Positions 17,238 to 25,891 of a stretch of 64,000 nucleotides of DNA are shown one piece after another (the first letter of the stretch is position 1; the number at the start of each line of letters is the position of its first letter). The stretch is from Streptomyces sp. R41 (GTDB taxonomy: Bacteria > Actinomycetota > Actinomycetes > Streptomycetales > Streptomycetaceae), in assembly GCF_041053055.1 (NCBI RefSeq), contig NZ_CP163443.1:7547001-7611000 (forward strand), written 5' to 3'. The position numbers and the translations under genes are program-made. Below the pieces are notes generated by a model. It saw only the letters and a program-made list of their open reading frames with translations, did not search any database and was not told the origin of the DNA.

Positions 17238-18378
17238 GCGCCGCCAGCGCGATCCGCTGGGCCACCGGGTTCATCGACTCGCCCTTCGCGTCGGTCGAGT
17301 TGACCGAGTAGACGAGGGTGCGGGAGAGGTCCCTGGTGGCCACGACGACCGCGCTGTAGCCGTACCGGGCGCCCGACTTGAGCCAGTAGACCCTGCCTCC
17401 GTACTCGAAGCGCTGGAGCCCCGCGCTCATGTCGGCGCCCTCGATGCCCGAGGGGACGGTGAACATCTCCTCCAGCTGTGGCTCGGGGACCAGATCGCCC
17501 CGGAAGAGGTGGGTGATCAGCCGTTCCAGATCCGCCGTCGTGGAGATCATGTCGCCCGCGGCCCAGCGGTCCGCCTGGTTCCAGTCGGTGACGTCGACGA
17601 ACTCGGTCGTACCGTCCGCCCGTTTCACCGCCTGGTAGCCGTGGTTGTGCGGTCCGTGGATGCGCGGGTCCGTGCCGGGGAAGTACGAGTGGCGCATCCC
17701 GGCCGGCCGGAGGATCCGACGGGTCGCTTCCCGCGCGTACGTGTGCCCGGTCACCTTCTCGATCAGCATGCCGAGGATCGTGTAGTTGATGTTCAGGTAG
17801 TCCTGCTTCTCGCCCGGGCGGAATTCCGGCCCCTTCGCCACCGCCGAGACGACGACCTCCTTCGGCGTGAGCGTGTCGAAGCGGTGCGCGTACGCCTCCT
17901 CGAAGGAGTCGCCGAAGCCGTCGCCCGCCTGGATCCCGCTGGTGTGGTTCAGCAACTGCCGTACGGTGATGGGCTTGAAGGCGGTCGACAGCAGTCCGGG
18001 CAGGTAGTGCTGCACAGGGGTGCCCAGCTCGACCTTGCCCTCCGCCGCGAGCTGGAGCACGACCGCGGCCGTGACCACCTTCGTCGTCGAACCCGCCCGG
18101 AAGAGCGCGTTCGGGTCGGCCTTCCGCCCGCTCGCCAGATCGTGCACGCCCGCGCTGCCGCGCCAGCGGCCGTCGGTGCCCCCGACCCGCACCAGCGCGG
18201 CGGTCGCGTCCGCGTCCGGGAGCCCGGCGAGCGCGGCGCGCAGGGCCTCGGCGTCGGGTCCCGTCGTCCGCGCGGCGACCGTGCCGGGGGAGGCGAGCGC
18301 GGGCGCGCTCAAGGGGCCGGCGGCGAGACCGAGGGCGACGGCGACGGCGAGGGCAACTACGGGGCGGCGTACGGCCAT
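17230..18378 (-). CDS. Secreted serine hydrolase (beta-lactamase / D-Ala-D-Ala carboxypeptidase family)
   Basis: The 382-residue protein has a Sec signal peptide (cleavage near ALASPG, about 30), the SxxK nucleophile motif in RAGSTTKVV (Ser97, Lys100), and a YxN-type motif in DYLNINY. It belongs to the class C beta-lactamase/DD-peptidase fold, and probably acts on peptidoglycan peptides or related amides/esters outside the cell. The ATG at 18378 is preceded by AGGAG; an upstream in-frame extension to 18711 lacks a signal and is rejected. Confidence 0.87.
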   Translation of the reverse strand: MAVRRPVVALAVAVALGLAAGPLSAPALASPGTVAARTTGPDAEALRAALAGLPDADATAALVRVGGTDGRWRGSAGVHDLASGRKADPNALFRAGSTTKVVTAAVVLQLAAEGKVELGTPVQHYLPGLLSTAFKPITVRQLLNHTSGIQAGDGFGDSFEEAYAHRFDTLTPKEVVVSAVAKGPEFRPGEKQDYLNINYTILGMLIEKVTGHTYAREATRRILRPAGMRHSYFPGTDPRIHGPHNHGYQAVKRADGTTEFVDVTDWNQADRWAAGDMISTTADLERLITHLFRGDLVPEPQLEEMFTVPSGIEGADMSAGLQRFEYGGRVYWLKSGARYGYSAVVVATRDLSRTLVYSVNSTDAKGESMNPVAQRIALAALK

Positions 18379-18682
18379 TGAGCACTCCTGTGATCGGTGC
18401 GGCGGTCGGAGATGATGTTCATCCTGCGGCCGTACGCGGTCCCCGGGATCGTCACTGAGGAGGGGGCCGTCCCCCGCATCGGCGCAAGGGTCGCCCCTAG
18501 GGGGCCTGGGAGGGGCTTCGCGGGGTCGAAAGTTTCGCTCGGCACGCCCCCGCAAAAAACTGTTATCGAGGAGCGTCCCTCTCCGTCTCCAAAGGTGAAA
18601 CGTCGTGGACACGGCCCCGTGAGCCGCGGCGATGGCCGAGAAGGTACGTTCCGAAGACGAAGAGACCAGGGGAAGGACGGAC
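18379..18682. other. Divergent promoter region between serine hydrolase and sigma fusion
   Basis: This 304-bp gap has no plausible gene. It contains a short symmetrical element CGAAA-G-TTTCG (18527-18537) and an A-rich stretch GCAAAAAACTGTTATC (18552-18567) that could serve the sigma gene. No operator is assigned. Confidence 0.35.
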
Positions 18683-20329
18683 GTGGACGGGCGGGAGTGG
18701 CGCTCCACCATCGCGGCCGCGCAGGCCGGTGACCGGCGCGCGCTCGACGAGCTGGTCGCGGGCTGGCTGCCCCTCGTCTACAACATCGTCGGCCGCGCGC
18801 TGAACGGCCACGCGGACGTCGACGACGTCGTGCAGGAGACCATGCTGCGCGCCGTCGACAACCTCGGCACGCTGCGCGATCCGGACAGCTTCCGGTCCTG
18901 GCTTGTGGCCATCGCGATGCGCCAGATACGTGACCGGGCGCGTCGTCGGACCTCCGAGACGCTCGACGACGGCGCGGGCGACCAGGCCGCCGACTTCGCC
19001 GAACTGACCGTACTGCGGCTCCAGTTGGAGGGGCAGCGGCGCGAGGTCGCGGAAGCCGTGCGCTGGCTCGACGACGAGGACCGCCAACTGCTGTCGCTGT
19101 GGTGGCTGGAGGTCGCGGGCGAGCTCACCCGGCGGGAACTCGCGGCGGCCGTCGGCATCAGCCGGCAGCACGCCGCCGTCCGCGTCCAGCGCATGAAGGA
19201 GCGCCTGGAGACCGCGCGCGGCATCGTCCGGGCGCTCGACTCGTCCTGCCCCGAGCTGCCCGAGGTGACCGGTCGCTGGGACGGACGGCCCGACTCGGTG
19301 TGGCGCAAGCGGCTGGCCCGGCACATCCGGGGCTGCGCGTACTGCTCGGGCGCGCGCGAGACGGTCGTACCGGCCGAACGGCTCCTCGTCGGGATCGCGC
19401 TCGTCCCGGTACCGGTCGGCTTCACGCTCTCGCTGGCCCTGGGCGGCAAGACCGCGGCGGCCGCGACAAGCGTCGGATGGTCCGCCAAGGTGATCAGCGC
19501 GCTGACCAAGCCCGCCGTGGCGGTGACGGCCGGCGCGACGATCGCCGCCGGCGGCGCGTACGTCGTGACGCAGACCCCGGACAAACCGCCCCCGCGGGCC
19601 GCCGTCGCGCCCACGGCGGCGAGTACGGCCCGCCCCCCGTCGCACACCCCGTCACCCACGCCGTCCGCCTCGCCCTCACCGTCGCCGACGAAGACCGACG
19701 TGTACGGCACGGTCGTCGACGCCGTCGACCGGGCTCCGGATCCGAACGCGCGGCCAGGCGCCCTGCCGCACCGGCCCGAGTCCGGGATCACCAGCACCGG
19801 CGGCGCGAAGGCGGTGATGCAACACCGCGGAGACGGCGTGACCCTCAGCGGCAAGGGATACGTCCTGGTGCGCTGGCAGATCTCGCCGAAGTCCCGACCA
19901 GGGGCGCTGGTCATGCCGGCGTGGACCGGCCTCAAGGGAAAGCTCTTCCATGTGGCGTCGGGTGGTGGCCGCCGGATGGACGACGCCCTCGCGGGGAGCC
20001 CCGACGGCTACGCCACGGGCATGGGCGGGCCGGACATCGGATACGCCGTACTGCCGTCCGGCACACAGCAGATGTGGCAGAACGAGTACTTCTACCTCGA
20101 CGGCACCGTCACCCTCACCGTGAACGAACGGGGCGCCGACTACGGCCTGATCGTCTTTCCGTCGAGCTGGGACGAGGCGAACAAGGACGTCACGACCGGC
20201 CCGGCCCAGGGCGCGATCCGCTACGGCCTGGTCCGCGACAACGGCGAGGACACGGCCCCGGTGCCGCAGTACCTGACCCGCTCCACCCCCACCGACCCGG
20301 CGACGGTTGCTCAGCGCTCCCGCGTGTAG
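18683..20329 (+). CDS. ECF sigma factor with zinc-motif, membrane segments and exported C-terminal domain
   Basis: The 548-residue protein starts with sigma region 2 (about 8-80; DVDDVVQETMLRAVDNLGTLRDPDSF) and region 4 (about 118-185). A zinc-finger-like H-x3-C-x2-C (HIRGCAYC, 214-221), hydrophobic segments (about 232-255 and 277-295), a Pro/Ser/Thr linker (about 300-335) and a predicted extracytoplasmic C-terminal domain follow. It resembles ECF groups with a built-in anti-sigma-like zinc motif and a membrane-tethered sensor, implying release by proteolysis or conformational change. The GTG at 18683 has AAGGA; an ATG at 18632 has no ribosome site. Confidence 0.8.
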   Translation: MDGREWRSTIAAAQAGDRRALDELVAGWLPLVYNIVGRALNGHADVDDVVQETMLRAVDNLGTLRDPDSFRSWLVAIAMRQIRDRARRRTSETLDDGAGDQAADFAELTVLRLQLEGQRREVAEAVRWLDDEDRQLLSLWWLEVAGELTRRELAAAVGISRQHAAVRVQRMKERLETARGIVRALDSSCPELPEVTGRWDGRPDSVWRKRLARHIRGCAYCSGARETVVPAERLLVGIALVPVPVGFTLSLALGGKTAAAATSVGWSAKVISALTKPAVAVTAGATIAAGGAYVVTQTPDKPPPRAAVAPTAASTARPPSHTPSPTPSASPSPSPTKTDVYGTVVDAVDRAPDPNARPGALPHRPESGITSTGGAKAVMQHRGDGVTLSGKGYVLVRWQISPKSRPGALVMPAWTGLKGKLFHVASGGGRRMDDALAGSPDGYATGMGGPDIGYAVLPSGTQQMWQNEYFYLDGTVTLTVNERGADYGLIVFPSSWDEANKDVTTGPAQGAIRYGLVRDNGEDTAPVPQYLTRSTPTDPATVAQRSRV

Positions 20330-20475
20330 CGCTCCTGCGCGGCCATGAACTCGTCGCCGTGCTCGAAGGCCCAGGCACCGAACGCGCCGATGGGGTCGAG
20401 CAACGACCGTCCGAGCCCGGTGAGTTCGTACGCGACCCGAGGCGGCGAACCGCCGTACGCCCCCTGAGTCAGCCC
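20311..20475 (-). pseudogene. HxlR-family regulator remnant (C-terminal wing)
   Basis: On the minus strand the frame ending with TGA at 20311-20313 reads AYGGSPPRVAYELTGLGRSLL, then a helix ending ERYTRER. This is the wing and last helix of HxlR-type MarR-like regulators. The recognition helices and the start are missing; upstream it runs directly into the end of the phosphodiesterase gene. It overlaps the end of the sigma fusion gene by 19 bp. Confidence 0.65.
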
Positions 20476-21152
20476 TTACGCAGGGCGCACAGCGCGTCGA
20501 TGCGATTCGTCGTGATCGAGTCGACGCCCATGTCCAGGAGGCGCCGCATCGAGTGGCGGGTGTCCGGGGTCCACACGGACAACAGGTAGCCGTCGCGGTG
20601 GACGCGGGCCGCGAGGTCCCGGTCGACCAGCCCGAAGCGGTAGTTGAGCCAGCGCGGCCGTACGGCTTCGAGCAGCGCCGGCCGCGGCGGCGCGACGCTC
20701 GTCCAGGTCAGCGCGATCTCCGCGGCGGGGTCGGCGGCGCGCACCGCCAGCATGGCCGGGGCGCCCGCGCAGTAGTACACCCGCTCTTGCGCCCCGCACT
20801 CGCGGATGACGTCGACGATCCGGCGTACAGCCCTGCCGTCGGGCTCGCCCGGCAGGTCCACCATGATCCGGCTGTCCTCGGTCTCCTTGAGGGCCTCGAC
20901 CAGCGTGGGCACGCCGCCGGCCGTGAGTCCGCGCACCTCGTCCGAGGAGAGCGAGCGCAGTGGCCGGTCCTGCTCCCACAGGCGCTTCAGAGTCTTGTCG
21001 TGCAGCAGCACGGGCACGCCGTCACGGGTCAGTCGTACGTCGATCTCGACCGCGTCCGCGCCCAGTTGGAGCGCGGAACGCAGCGATTCGATCGTGTTCT
21101 CGCGGAGACGGTAGGGGGCGCCGCGATGGGCGACGGCGGTCACGGTGCGCAT
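20469..21152 (-). CDS. Glycerophosphodiester phosphodiesterase family protein
   Basis: The 227-residue protein has the GDPD TIM barrel: AHRGAPYRLRENTIES with the first catalytic His-Arg and Glu, then EIDVRLTRDGVPVLLHD with metal-binding Glu/Asp and the second His. It should hydrolyse glycerophosphodiesters to glycerol-3-phosphate and an alcohol. There is no signal peptide, so it is cytoplasmic. The ATG at 21152, preceded by GGGG, is preferred; longer starts reach into the add gene. It is probably co-transcribed with adenosine deaminase. Confidence 0.85.
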   Translation of the reverse strand: MRTVTAVAHRGAPYRLRENTIESLRSALQLGADAVEIDVRLTRDGVPVLLHDKTLKRLWEQDRPLRSLSSDEVRGLTAGGVPTLVEALKETEDSRIMVDLPGEPDGRAVRRIVDVIRECGAQERVYYCAGAPAMLAVRAADPAAEIALTWTSVAPPRPALLEAVRPRWLNYRFGLVDRDLAARVHRDGYLLSVWTPDTRHSMRRLLDMGVDSITTNRIDALCALRKG

Positions 21153-21178
21153 GGGCCCCATTGTGGTGGTGCGACCTG

Positions 21179-22240
21179 TCAGGGCGCGAGCCACGTCGAG
21201 GCGTACGTGTCGATCTCCTCGGTGAGCTTCGTCTTACCTGCCTCGTCGAGGAACGACGCCTCGACCGCGTTCTTGGCGAGCGCGGCGAGGCCCTGCTCGT
21301 CGAGGTCGAGGAGACGGCCGGCGACCGCGTACTCGCTGTTCAGGTCGGTGCCGAACATCGGCGGGTCGTCGGAGTTGATGGTCACGGGCACCCCGGCCCG
21401 GACGAACTCCCTGATGGGGTGCTCGTCGAGGGTGCGGACCGCGCGGGTGGCGATGTTGGAGGTGGGGCAGACCTCCAGGGCGATCCGGTGCTCGGCGAGG
21501 TGTGCGAGGAGCTTCGGGTCCTTGGCCGAGCTGGTGCCGTGCCCGATGCGCTCGGCCCGCAGGTCGTTCAGCGCGTCCCAGACCGTCTCCGGGCCCGTCG
21601 TCTCACCGGCGTGCGGCACCGACCGCAGTCCGGCCGCGATCGCCCGGTCGAAGTACGGCTTGAACTGCGGCCGCGGTACGCCGATTTCGGGCCCGCCGAG
21701 CCCGAAGGAGACCAGGCCCTCCGGCCGCAGCCGGTCGTCGGTCGCGAGCCGCGCGGTCTCCTCGGCGGCCTCGAGTCCCGCCTCTCCCGGAATGTCGAAG
21801 CACCACCGCAGTACGACACCGAGCTCGGCCTCGGCCGCCTTGCGGGCGTCCTCGATCGCGTCCATGAAGGCGAGTTCGTCGATACCGCGGCGGGTGGAGG
21901 ACCACGGGGTGATGGTCAGCTCGGCGTAGCGGACCTGCTGGCGGGCCATGTCGCGCGCGACCTCGTACGTCAGCAGCCGGACGTCCTCCGGGGTGCGGAT
22001 GAGGTCGACGACGGACAGATACACCTGGATGAAGTGGGCGAAGTCCGTGAACGTGAAGTAGTCCGCGAGGGCCTCGGGGTCGGTCGGCACCTTCGAGTCG
22101 GGGTGCCGGGCGGCGAGGGCGGACACGATCCGCGGGGAGGCGGAGCCGACGTGGTGCACGTGCAGTTCGGCCTTGGGCAGTCCGGCGATGAAGGCGTGCA
22201 GATCGCGGGCGTCGTCGCGTGCGGTGCGGTGGTCGGTCAA
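21179..22240 (-). CDS. add: Adenosine deaminase
   Basis: The 353-residue enzyme hydrolyses adenosine to inosine and ammonia in purine salvage. Zinc ligands are visible in ELHVHHVGSAS (the HxH pair), PHAGE contains a zinc ligand and the motif before the catalytic Glu, and RIGHG and NSDDPP supply the remaining His/Asp residues. Length and motif order are typical. It is divergent from the DUF4190 gene across about 150 bp, and sits 26 bp before the phosphodiesterase gene. Confidence 0.9.
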   Translation of the reverse strand: MTDHRTARDDARDLHAFIAGLPKAELHVHHVGSASPRIVSALAARHPDSKVPTDPEALADYFTFTDFAHFIQVYLSVVDLIRTPEDVRLLTYEVARDMARQQVRYAELTITPWSSTRRGIDELAFMDAIEDARKAAEAELGVVLRWCFDIPGEAGLEAAEETARLATDDRLRPEGLVSFGLGGPEIGVPRPQFKPYFDRAIAAGLRSVPHAGETTGPETVWDALNDLRAERIGHGTSSAKDPKLLAHLAEHRIALEVCPTSNIATRAVRTLDEHPIREFVRAGVPVTINSDDPPMFGTDLNSEYAVAGRLLDLDEQGLAALAKNAVEASFLDEAGKTKLTEEIDTYASTWLAP

Positions 22241-22394
22241 GGTTCCTCCCCGGAACGGCGTCCCGGGACCGTGGTCGGCGGGACGCGGGTGATCGGCTGA
22301 TCGGTGACTCAGGGATCATCGTAGGCGGCGGCCCGCGCGGGTTGGGCCCGGCCGTAGCATGACGGAACGTCCGACAGAAGAGGGGGCCCTGCGC

Positions 22395-23458
22395 ATGTCC
22401 GACGACGCCCAGACGCCGGAAGCGCCACGCGACGGCGCCGCGTGGGCTCCACCGGGCCCGGGGGGCCCGACCTCTCCGAGCGATGCGGCGCCTGCGGAGG
22501 GCCGTGCGCAGGGGGCCGAACCCGAGGACGCCGCTCGTGCGCAGGGCGCCGAGCCCGAGGACGCTGTTGGTGCCCAGGGTGCCCAGGGTGCCCAGCCGGG
22601 GCATGGTGCTCACGGGCAGGGCCATACGCCGGGTTCGCAGGTCCAGGGCATCGCACCCGCAGCGGGGCATGCCCCGGCCCAACGCCCCGAGCAGGCCACC
22701 TCCGCTCTCAAGGTCCCCCTGGACAAGCCCACCGCCGAACCCCGCCCCGAGCCGAACCCCTGGGCTCCGCCCATGGAAACGGCTCCGTCCGGTGGGAGCG
22801 CCGCGCCCCTGCCTCCCTATATGTACGACCAGCCGACCGTCACCTCCCTCCCCGGCGCGGGCGCCCCGAGCCCCCAGCCCTGGGACAACCCCTTCGCACC
22901 CCCGGGCGGCCTCCCGCCCACCGCCGGTCCGACGCCCCGAGCGTCTTGGGCAACCCCTTCGCAGCCCCCGCAGCCCGCACCCCCTACCCCCAGCCCGCCC
23001 CGGGCGAACCCGTCCCCCCGCCACCCATCGCGCCCGACGGCCCCGGCCGGCTGCCGTACGGGTACGGCTACGCGCAGTACGCCCCGGCTCAGCCGCATGC
23101 CGCCTACCAAGGCGGCTACGGCTGGCCCCCAGTGCCGCCGCTCGCGCCGAGCAACGGCATGGGCACCGCCGGTCTCGTGCTCGGCATTCTCGCGGCGGTC
23201 GTGTTCTGCCTCTGGCCGCTCGCCATCGTGCTGGGCATCCTCGGTGTGATCTTCGGCGTGATCGGCCGCCGCAAAGCACGCCGCGGTGAGGCGACCAACC
23301 CGGGGCAGGCGCTGGCCGGAATCATCTGCGGAGCGGTCGGTATCGCCCTGGGAATCGCGATGCTCGTCTTCCTCGTCGTGGTCCCGGACGACAGCGGCGA
23401 CGGTGACTCGGGCGGCGGCGACGGCTTCTCCACGTCCCTCGTCATGGAGCAGCAGTAA
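22395..23458 (+). pseudogene. DUF4190 membrane protein, frameshifted in the Pro-rich region
   Basis: The first frame, from ATG 22395 (GGGGG ribosome site), gives a Pro/Ala/Gly-rich cytoplasmic region. It contains GAEPEDA repeats and DNPFAPPGGLPPTAGPTPR. Near 22930-22945 the coding frame changes: the continuation VLGNPFAAPAARTPYPQP leads to the two-helix DUF4190 domain (GMGTAGLVLGILAAVVFCLW, then ALAGIICGAVGIALG) and the stop at 23456-23458. A one- or two-base indel in a C/G-rich run explains this. A restored protein would have about 354 residues. Function unknown; the repeats are slippage-prone. Confidence 0.75.
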
Positions 23459-23489
23459 CCCGTAGAAGAGCGGCGCAGTCCACGAGCGG

Positions 23490-24080
23490 CTATCCGAGCC
23501 GCGCCCGCGCCTCCATCAACGCGAACCCCAGCAAATTCGGCCCCCGCCACCGCTCGGGATCGAAGGCCCGCTCATCGTCCGCAGCGAGCCCGATGCCCCA
23601 GACACGGTCCAGGGGACTGGCCTCGACCAGCACCCTCCCCGAGCCTTCGGCCGGGGGGACCCCCATCTTGCTTCGCTCGCCCGTGCCCAGCAGAAACTCC
23701 CGCAGATCGGCGTGCGCGGCGAATTTGTGGACGCTGCCCTCGACCACGATCCCGAACCGCTCCCGCTCCCATATGGCCTCGTCGAAGCCGCGCACCAGCC
23801 GCCCCGCCTTCTTGGCGAGCGCGGGGTTCGAAGCGGCAAGGACCCGTCGCTCCGCTTCCTCGTCCCCGAAGAGGCGCGCCTTCGACGCCATCATCCAGTG
23901 CTCCGCCGTCGCGTACTCGACGTCGTCGACCACGAACGGTGACGGCCACCACTGGCTGAGACAGCTCGCACTCACCCGACCGTCCGGTCGCGGGCGGTGC
24001 CCCCAGAAGTGCAGGTACTTGACCCTCGCCCCCGATTGGACCGCGCTGACCAGCGCTTCCCAAGAATCGATCTTCCCCAT
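23490..24080 (-). CDS. NADAR family (YbiA-like) protein
   Basis: The 196-residue protein has the NADAR signature: KYLHFWGHRP at the start, ATAEHWMMASKARLFGDEE in the middle, and WGIGLAADDE near the end. YbiA-type members hydrolyse the N-glycosidic bond of reactive riboflavin precursors, and others act on ADP-ribose conjugates; which applies here cannot be decided. The start at 24080 is the first ATG matching the family N-terminus. It is divergent from the polyamine operon. Confidence 0.87.
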   Translation of the reverse strand: MGKIDSWEALVSAVQSGARVKYLHFWGHRPRPDGRVSASCLSQWWPSPFVVDDVEYATAEHWMMASKARLFGDEEAERRVLAASNPALAKKAGRLVRGFDEAIWERERFGIVVEGSVHKFAAHADLREFLLGTGERSKMGVPPAEGSGRVLVEASPLDRVWGIGLAADDERAFDPERWRGPNLLGFALMEARARLG

Positions 24081-24288
24081 GCACGCCACTCTGGCATGCA
24101 CCACTGACATTCCGTCCCTCCTTTTACAGGAGGACTCGACACCTGGCCGACAGATTTCGTCGCGTAACCAAAAGGCAACAACGGAATCACTTGTTGGAGG
24201 ACCATTGCTCTGCCAGGATCGGCACTCAAATCGAGCTGGAGCTACGCCCGACCCCCCGGCAACGGGGAGAACGGCGGAGGAGAGCGAC
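24081..24288. promoter_or_regulatory. Divergent promoter region of the polyamine operon
   Basis: This 208-bp region is A/T-richer than its surroundings at 24150-24197. It contains the inverted repeat CAACAA-9-TTGTTG (24176-24196), a candidate operator ending 93 bp before the dehydrogenase start. Confidence 0.4.
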
Positions 24289-25815
24289 ATGCACAATCCG
24301 GGCCATCGCTTCCAGGCGCAGGACCGCTTGGCGGACGGCGCGCAGTACATCGCGGGCCGACTGACCAAGGGCACCTCCGGCCGCACGCACGCGGTCGTGA
24401 ACCCCGCCACCGGCGAAGAGGTGTACACGTACGAGCTGGCGAGCACCGTCGACGTCGACGCGGCCGTGGCCGCCGCCCGTGAGGCGTTTCCCGGCTGGTC
24501 GGGCGCCACCCCGGGCGAGCGCTCCGACGCGCTGCACCGCTTCGCCGCCGTGCTCGCCGAGCGCGCCGAGGAGTTCGCCCAGGCGGAGTCGCTCCAGTGC
24601 GGAAAGCCCCTCAAGCTGACGCGCGAGTTCGACGTTCCGGGCACCATCGACAACACCGCGTTCTTCGCGGGCGCGGCCCGGCACCTGCAGGGCCAGTCCG
24701 CGGGCGAGTACTCCGGTGACCACACCTCCTACGTACGCCGTGAACCCATCGGCGTCGTCGGCTCCATCGCGCCCTGGAACTACCCCCTCCAGATGGCCGC
24801 CTGGAAGATCCTCCCTGCGATCGCCGCCGGCAACACGATCGTGCTGAAGCCGGCCGAGCTGACCCCGCTCACCTCGCTGCTGTTCGCCGAGGCGGCCACG
24901 GAGGCGGGGATCCCGGACGGTGTCATCAACATCGTCACGGGCCTGGGCAAGGAAGCCGGTGAGCATCTCGTCGGCCACCCCGATGTCGCCATGACCTCCT
25001 TCACCGGGTCCACCGCCGTCGGCAAGCGGGTCGCGGAGATCGCCACCTCGACCGTCAAGCGGCTCCACCTGGAGCTCGGCGGCAAGGCGCCCTTCGTGGT
25101 CTTCGACGACGCGGATCTCGAAGCCGCCGTGAACGGCGCGGTCGCCGGTTCGCTGATCAACACCGGGCAGGACTGCACGGCCGCCACGCGCGCGTACGTA
25201 CAAAGGCCGCTCTACGAAGAGTTCGTGGCGAAGACCGCCGCCCTGATGGCGAGCGTCCGCGTGGGCGACCCGTTCGCGCCGGACACCGACCTCGGCCCGC
25301 TGATCTCGCACGCCCAGCGCGACCGCGTCGCCGGATTCGTCGACCGGGCCCGCGGCTACGCGCGCGTGGTCACCGGCGGAGCCGCCCCACAGGGCGACCT
25401 CAAGAGCGGCGCGTTCTACGCGCCCACGCTCGTCGCCGACGCCGCCCAGGACAGCGAGATCGTGCAGGCCGAGATCTTCGGCCCGGTGCTCGTCGTGCTG
25501 CCCTTCGACACCGACGACGAGGGCATCGCGCTCGCCAACGACACCCCGTACGGACTCGCGGCCTCCGCCTGGAGCCGCGACGTCTACCGCGCAGGCCGCG
25601 CGACCCGCGAGATCAAGGCGGGCTGCGTCTGGGTCAACGATCACATCCCGATCATCAGCGAGATGCCGCACGGCGGCTACAAGGCGTCCGGCTTCGGCAA
25701 GGACATGTCTGCCTACTCCTTCGAGGAGTACACGCAGATCAAGCACGTCATGTTCGACAACACCGCGGTGGCCAGGAAGGACTGGCACCGCACGATCTTC
25801 GGGGACCGCCCCTAG
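24289..25815 (+). CDS. Gamma-aminobutyraldehyde dehydrogenase
   Basis: The 508-residue NAD-dependent aldehyde dehydrogenase has Asn164 (APWNYP), Glu262 (LELGGK) and nucleophile Cys296 (GQDCTAAT). It is placed first in a polyamine-uptake operon, which favours oxidation of 4-aminobutanal from putrescine to GABA. The ATG at 24289 follows GGAGGAG; the long upstream ORF is not coding. It is followed 76 bp later by the PotD-like gene. An aminopropanal or betaine-aldehyde substrate is the main alternative. Confidence 0.85.
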   Translation: MHNPGHRFQAQDRLADGAQYIAGRLTKGTSGRTHAVVNPATGEEVYTYELASTVDVDAAVAAAREAFPGWSGATPGERSDALHRFAAVLAERAEEFAQAESLQCGKPLKLTREFDVPGTIDNTAFFAGAARHLQGQSAGEYSGDHTSYVRREPIGVVGSIAPWNYPLQMAAWKILPAIAAGNTIVLKPAELTPLTSLLFAEAATEAGIPDGVINIVTGLGKEAGEHLVGHPDVAMTSFTGSTAVGKRVAEIATSTVKRLHLELGGKAPFVVFDDADLEAAVNGAVAGSLINTGQDCTAATRAYVQRPLYEEFVAKTAALMASVRVGDPFAPDTDLGPLISHAQRDRVAGFVDRARGYARVVTGGAAPQGDLKSGAFYAPTLVADAAQDSEIVQAEIFGPVLVVLPFDTDDEGIALANDTPYGLAASAWSRDVYRAGRATREIKAGCVWVNDHIPIISEMPHGGYKASGFGKDMSAYSFEEYTQIKHVMFDNTAVARKDWHRTIFGDRP

Positions 25816-25891
25816 CCGACTGTCGGCCGAGGCCGAGTGACAGACCAGGCCGCGACCACGGCCGCGACCCTCCCGAAAGGGCACCACGAGC

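Noticed and set aside
18632..18682. ATG start at 18632 for the sigma fusion
   Set aside because: No ribosome site precedes it, whereas the GTG at 18683 has AAGGA at correct spacing; it remains possible.
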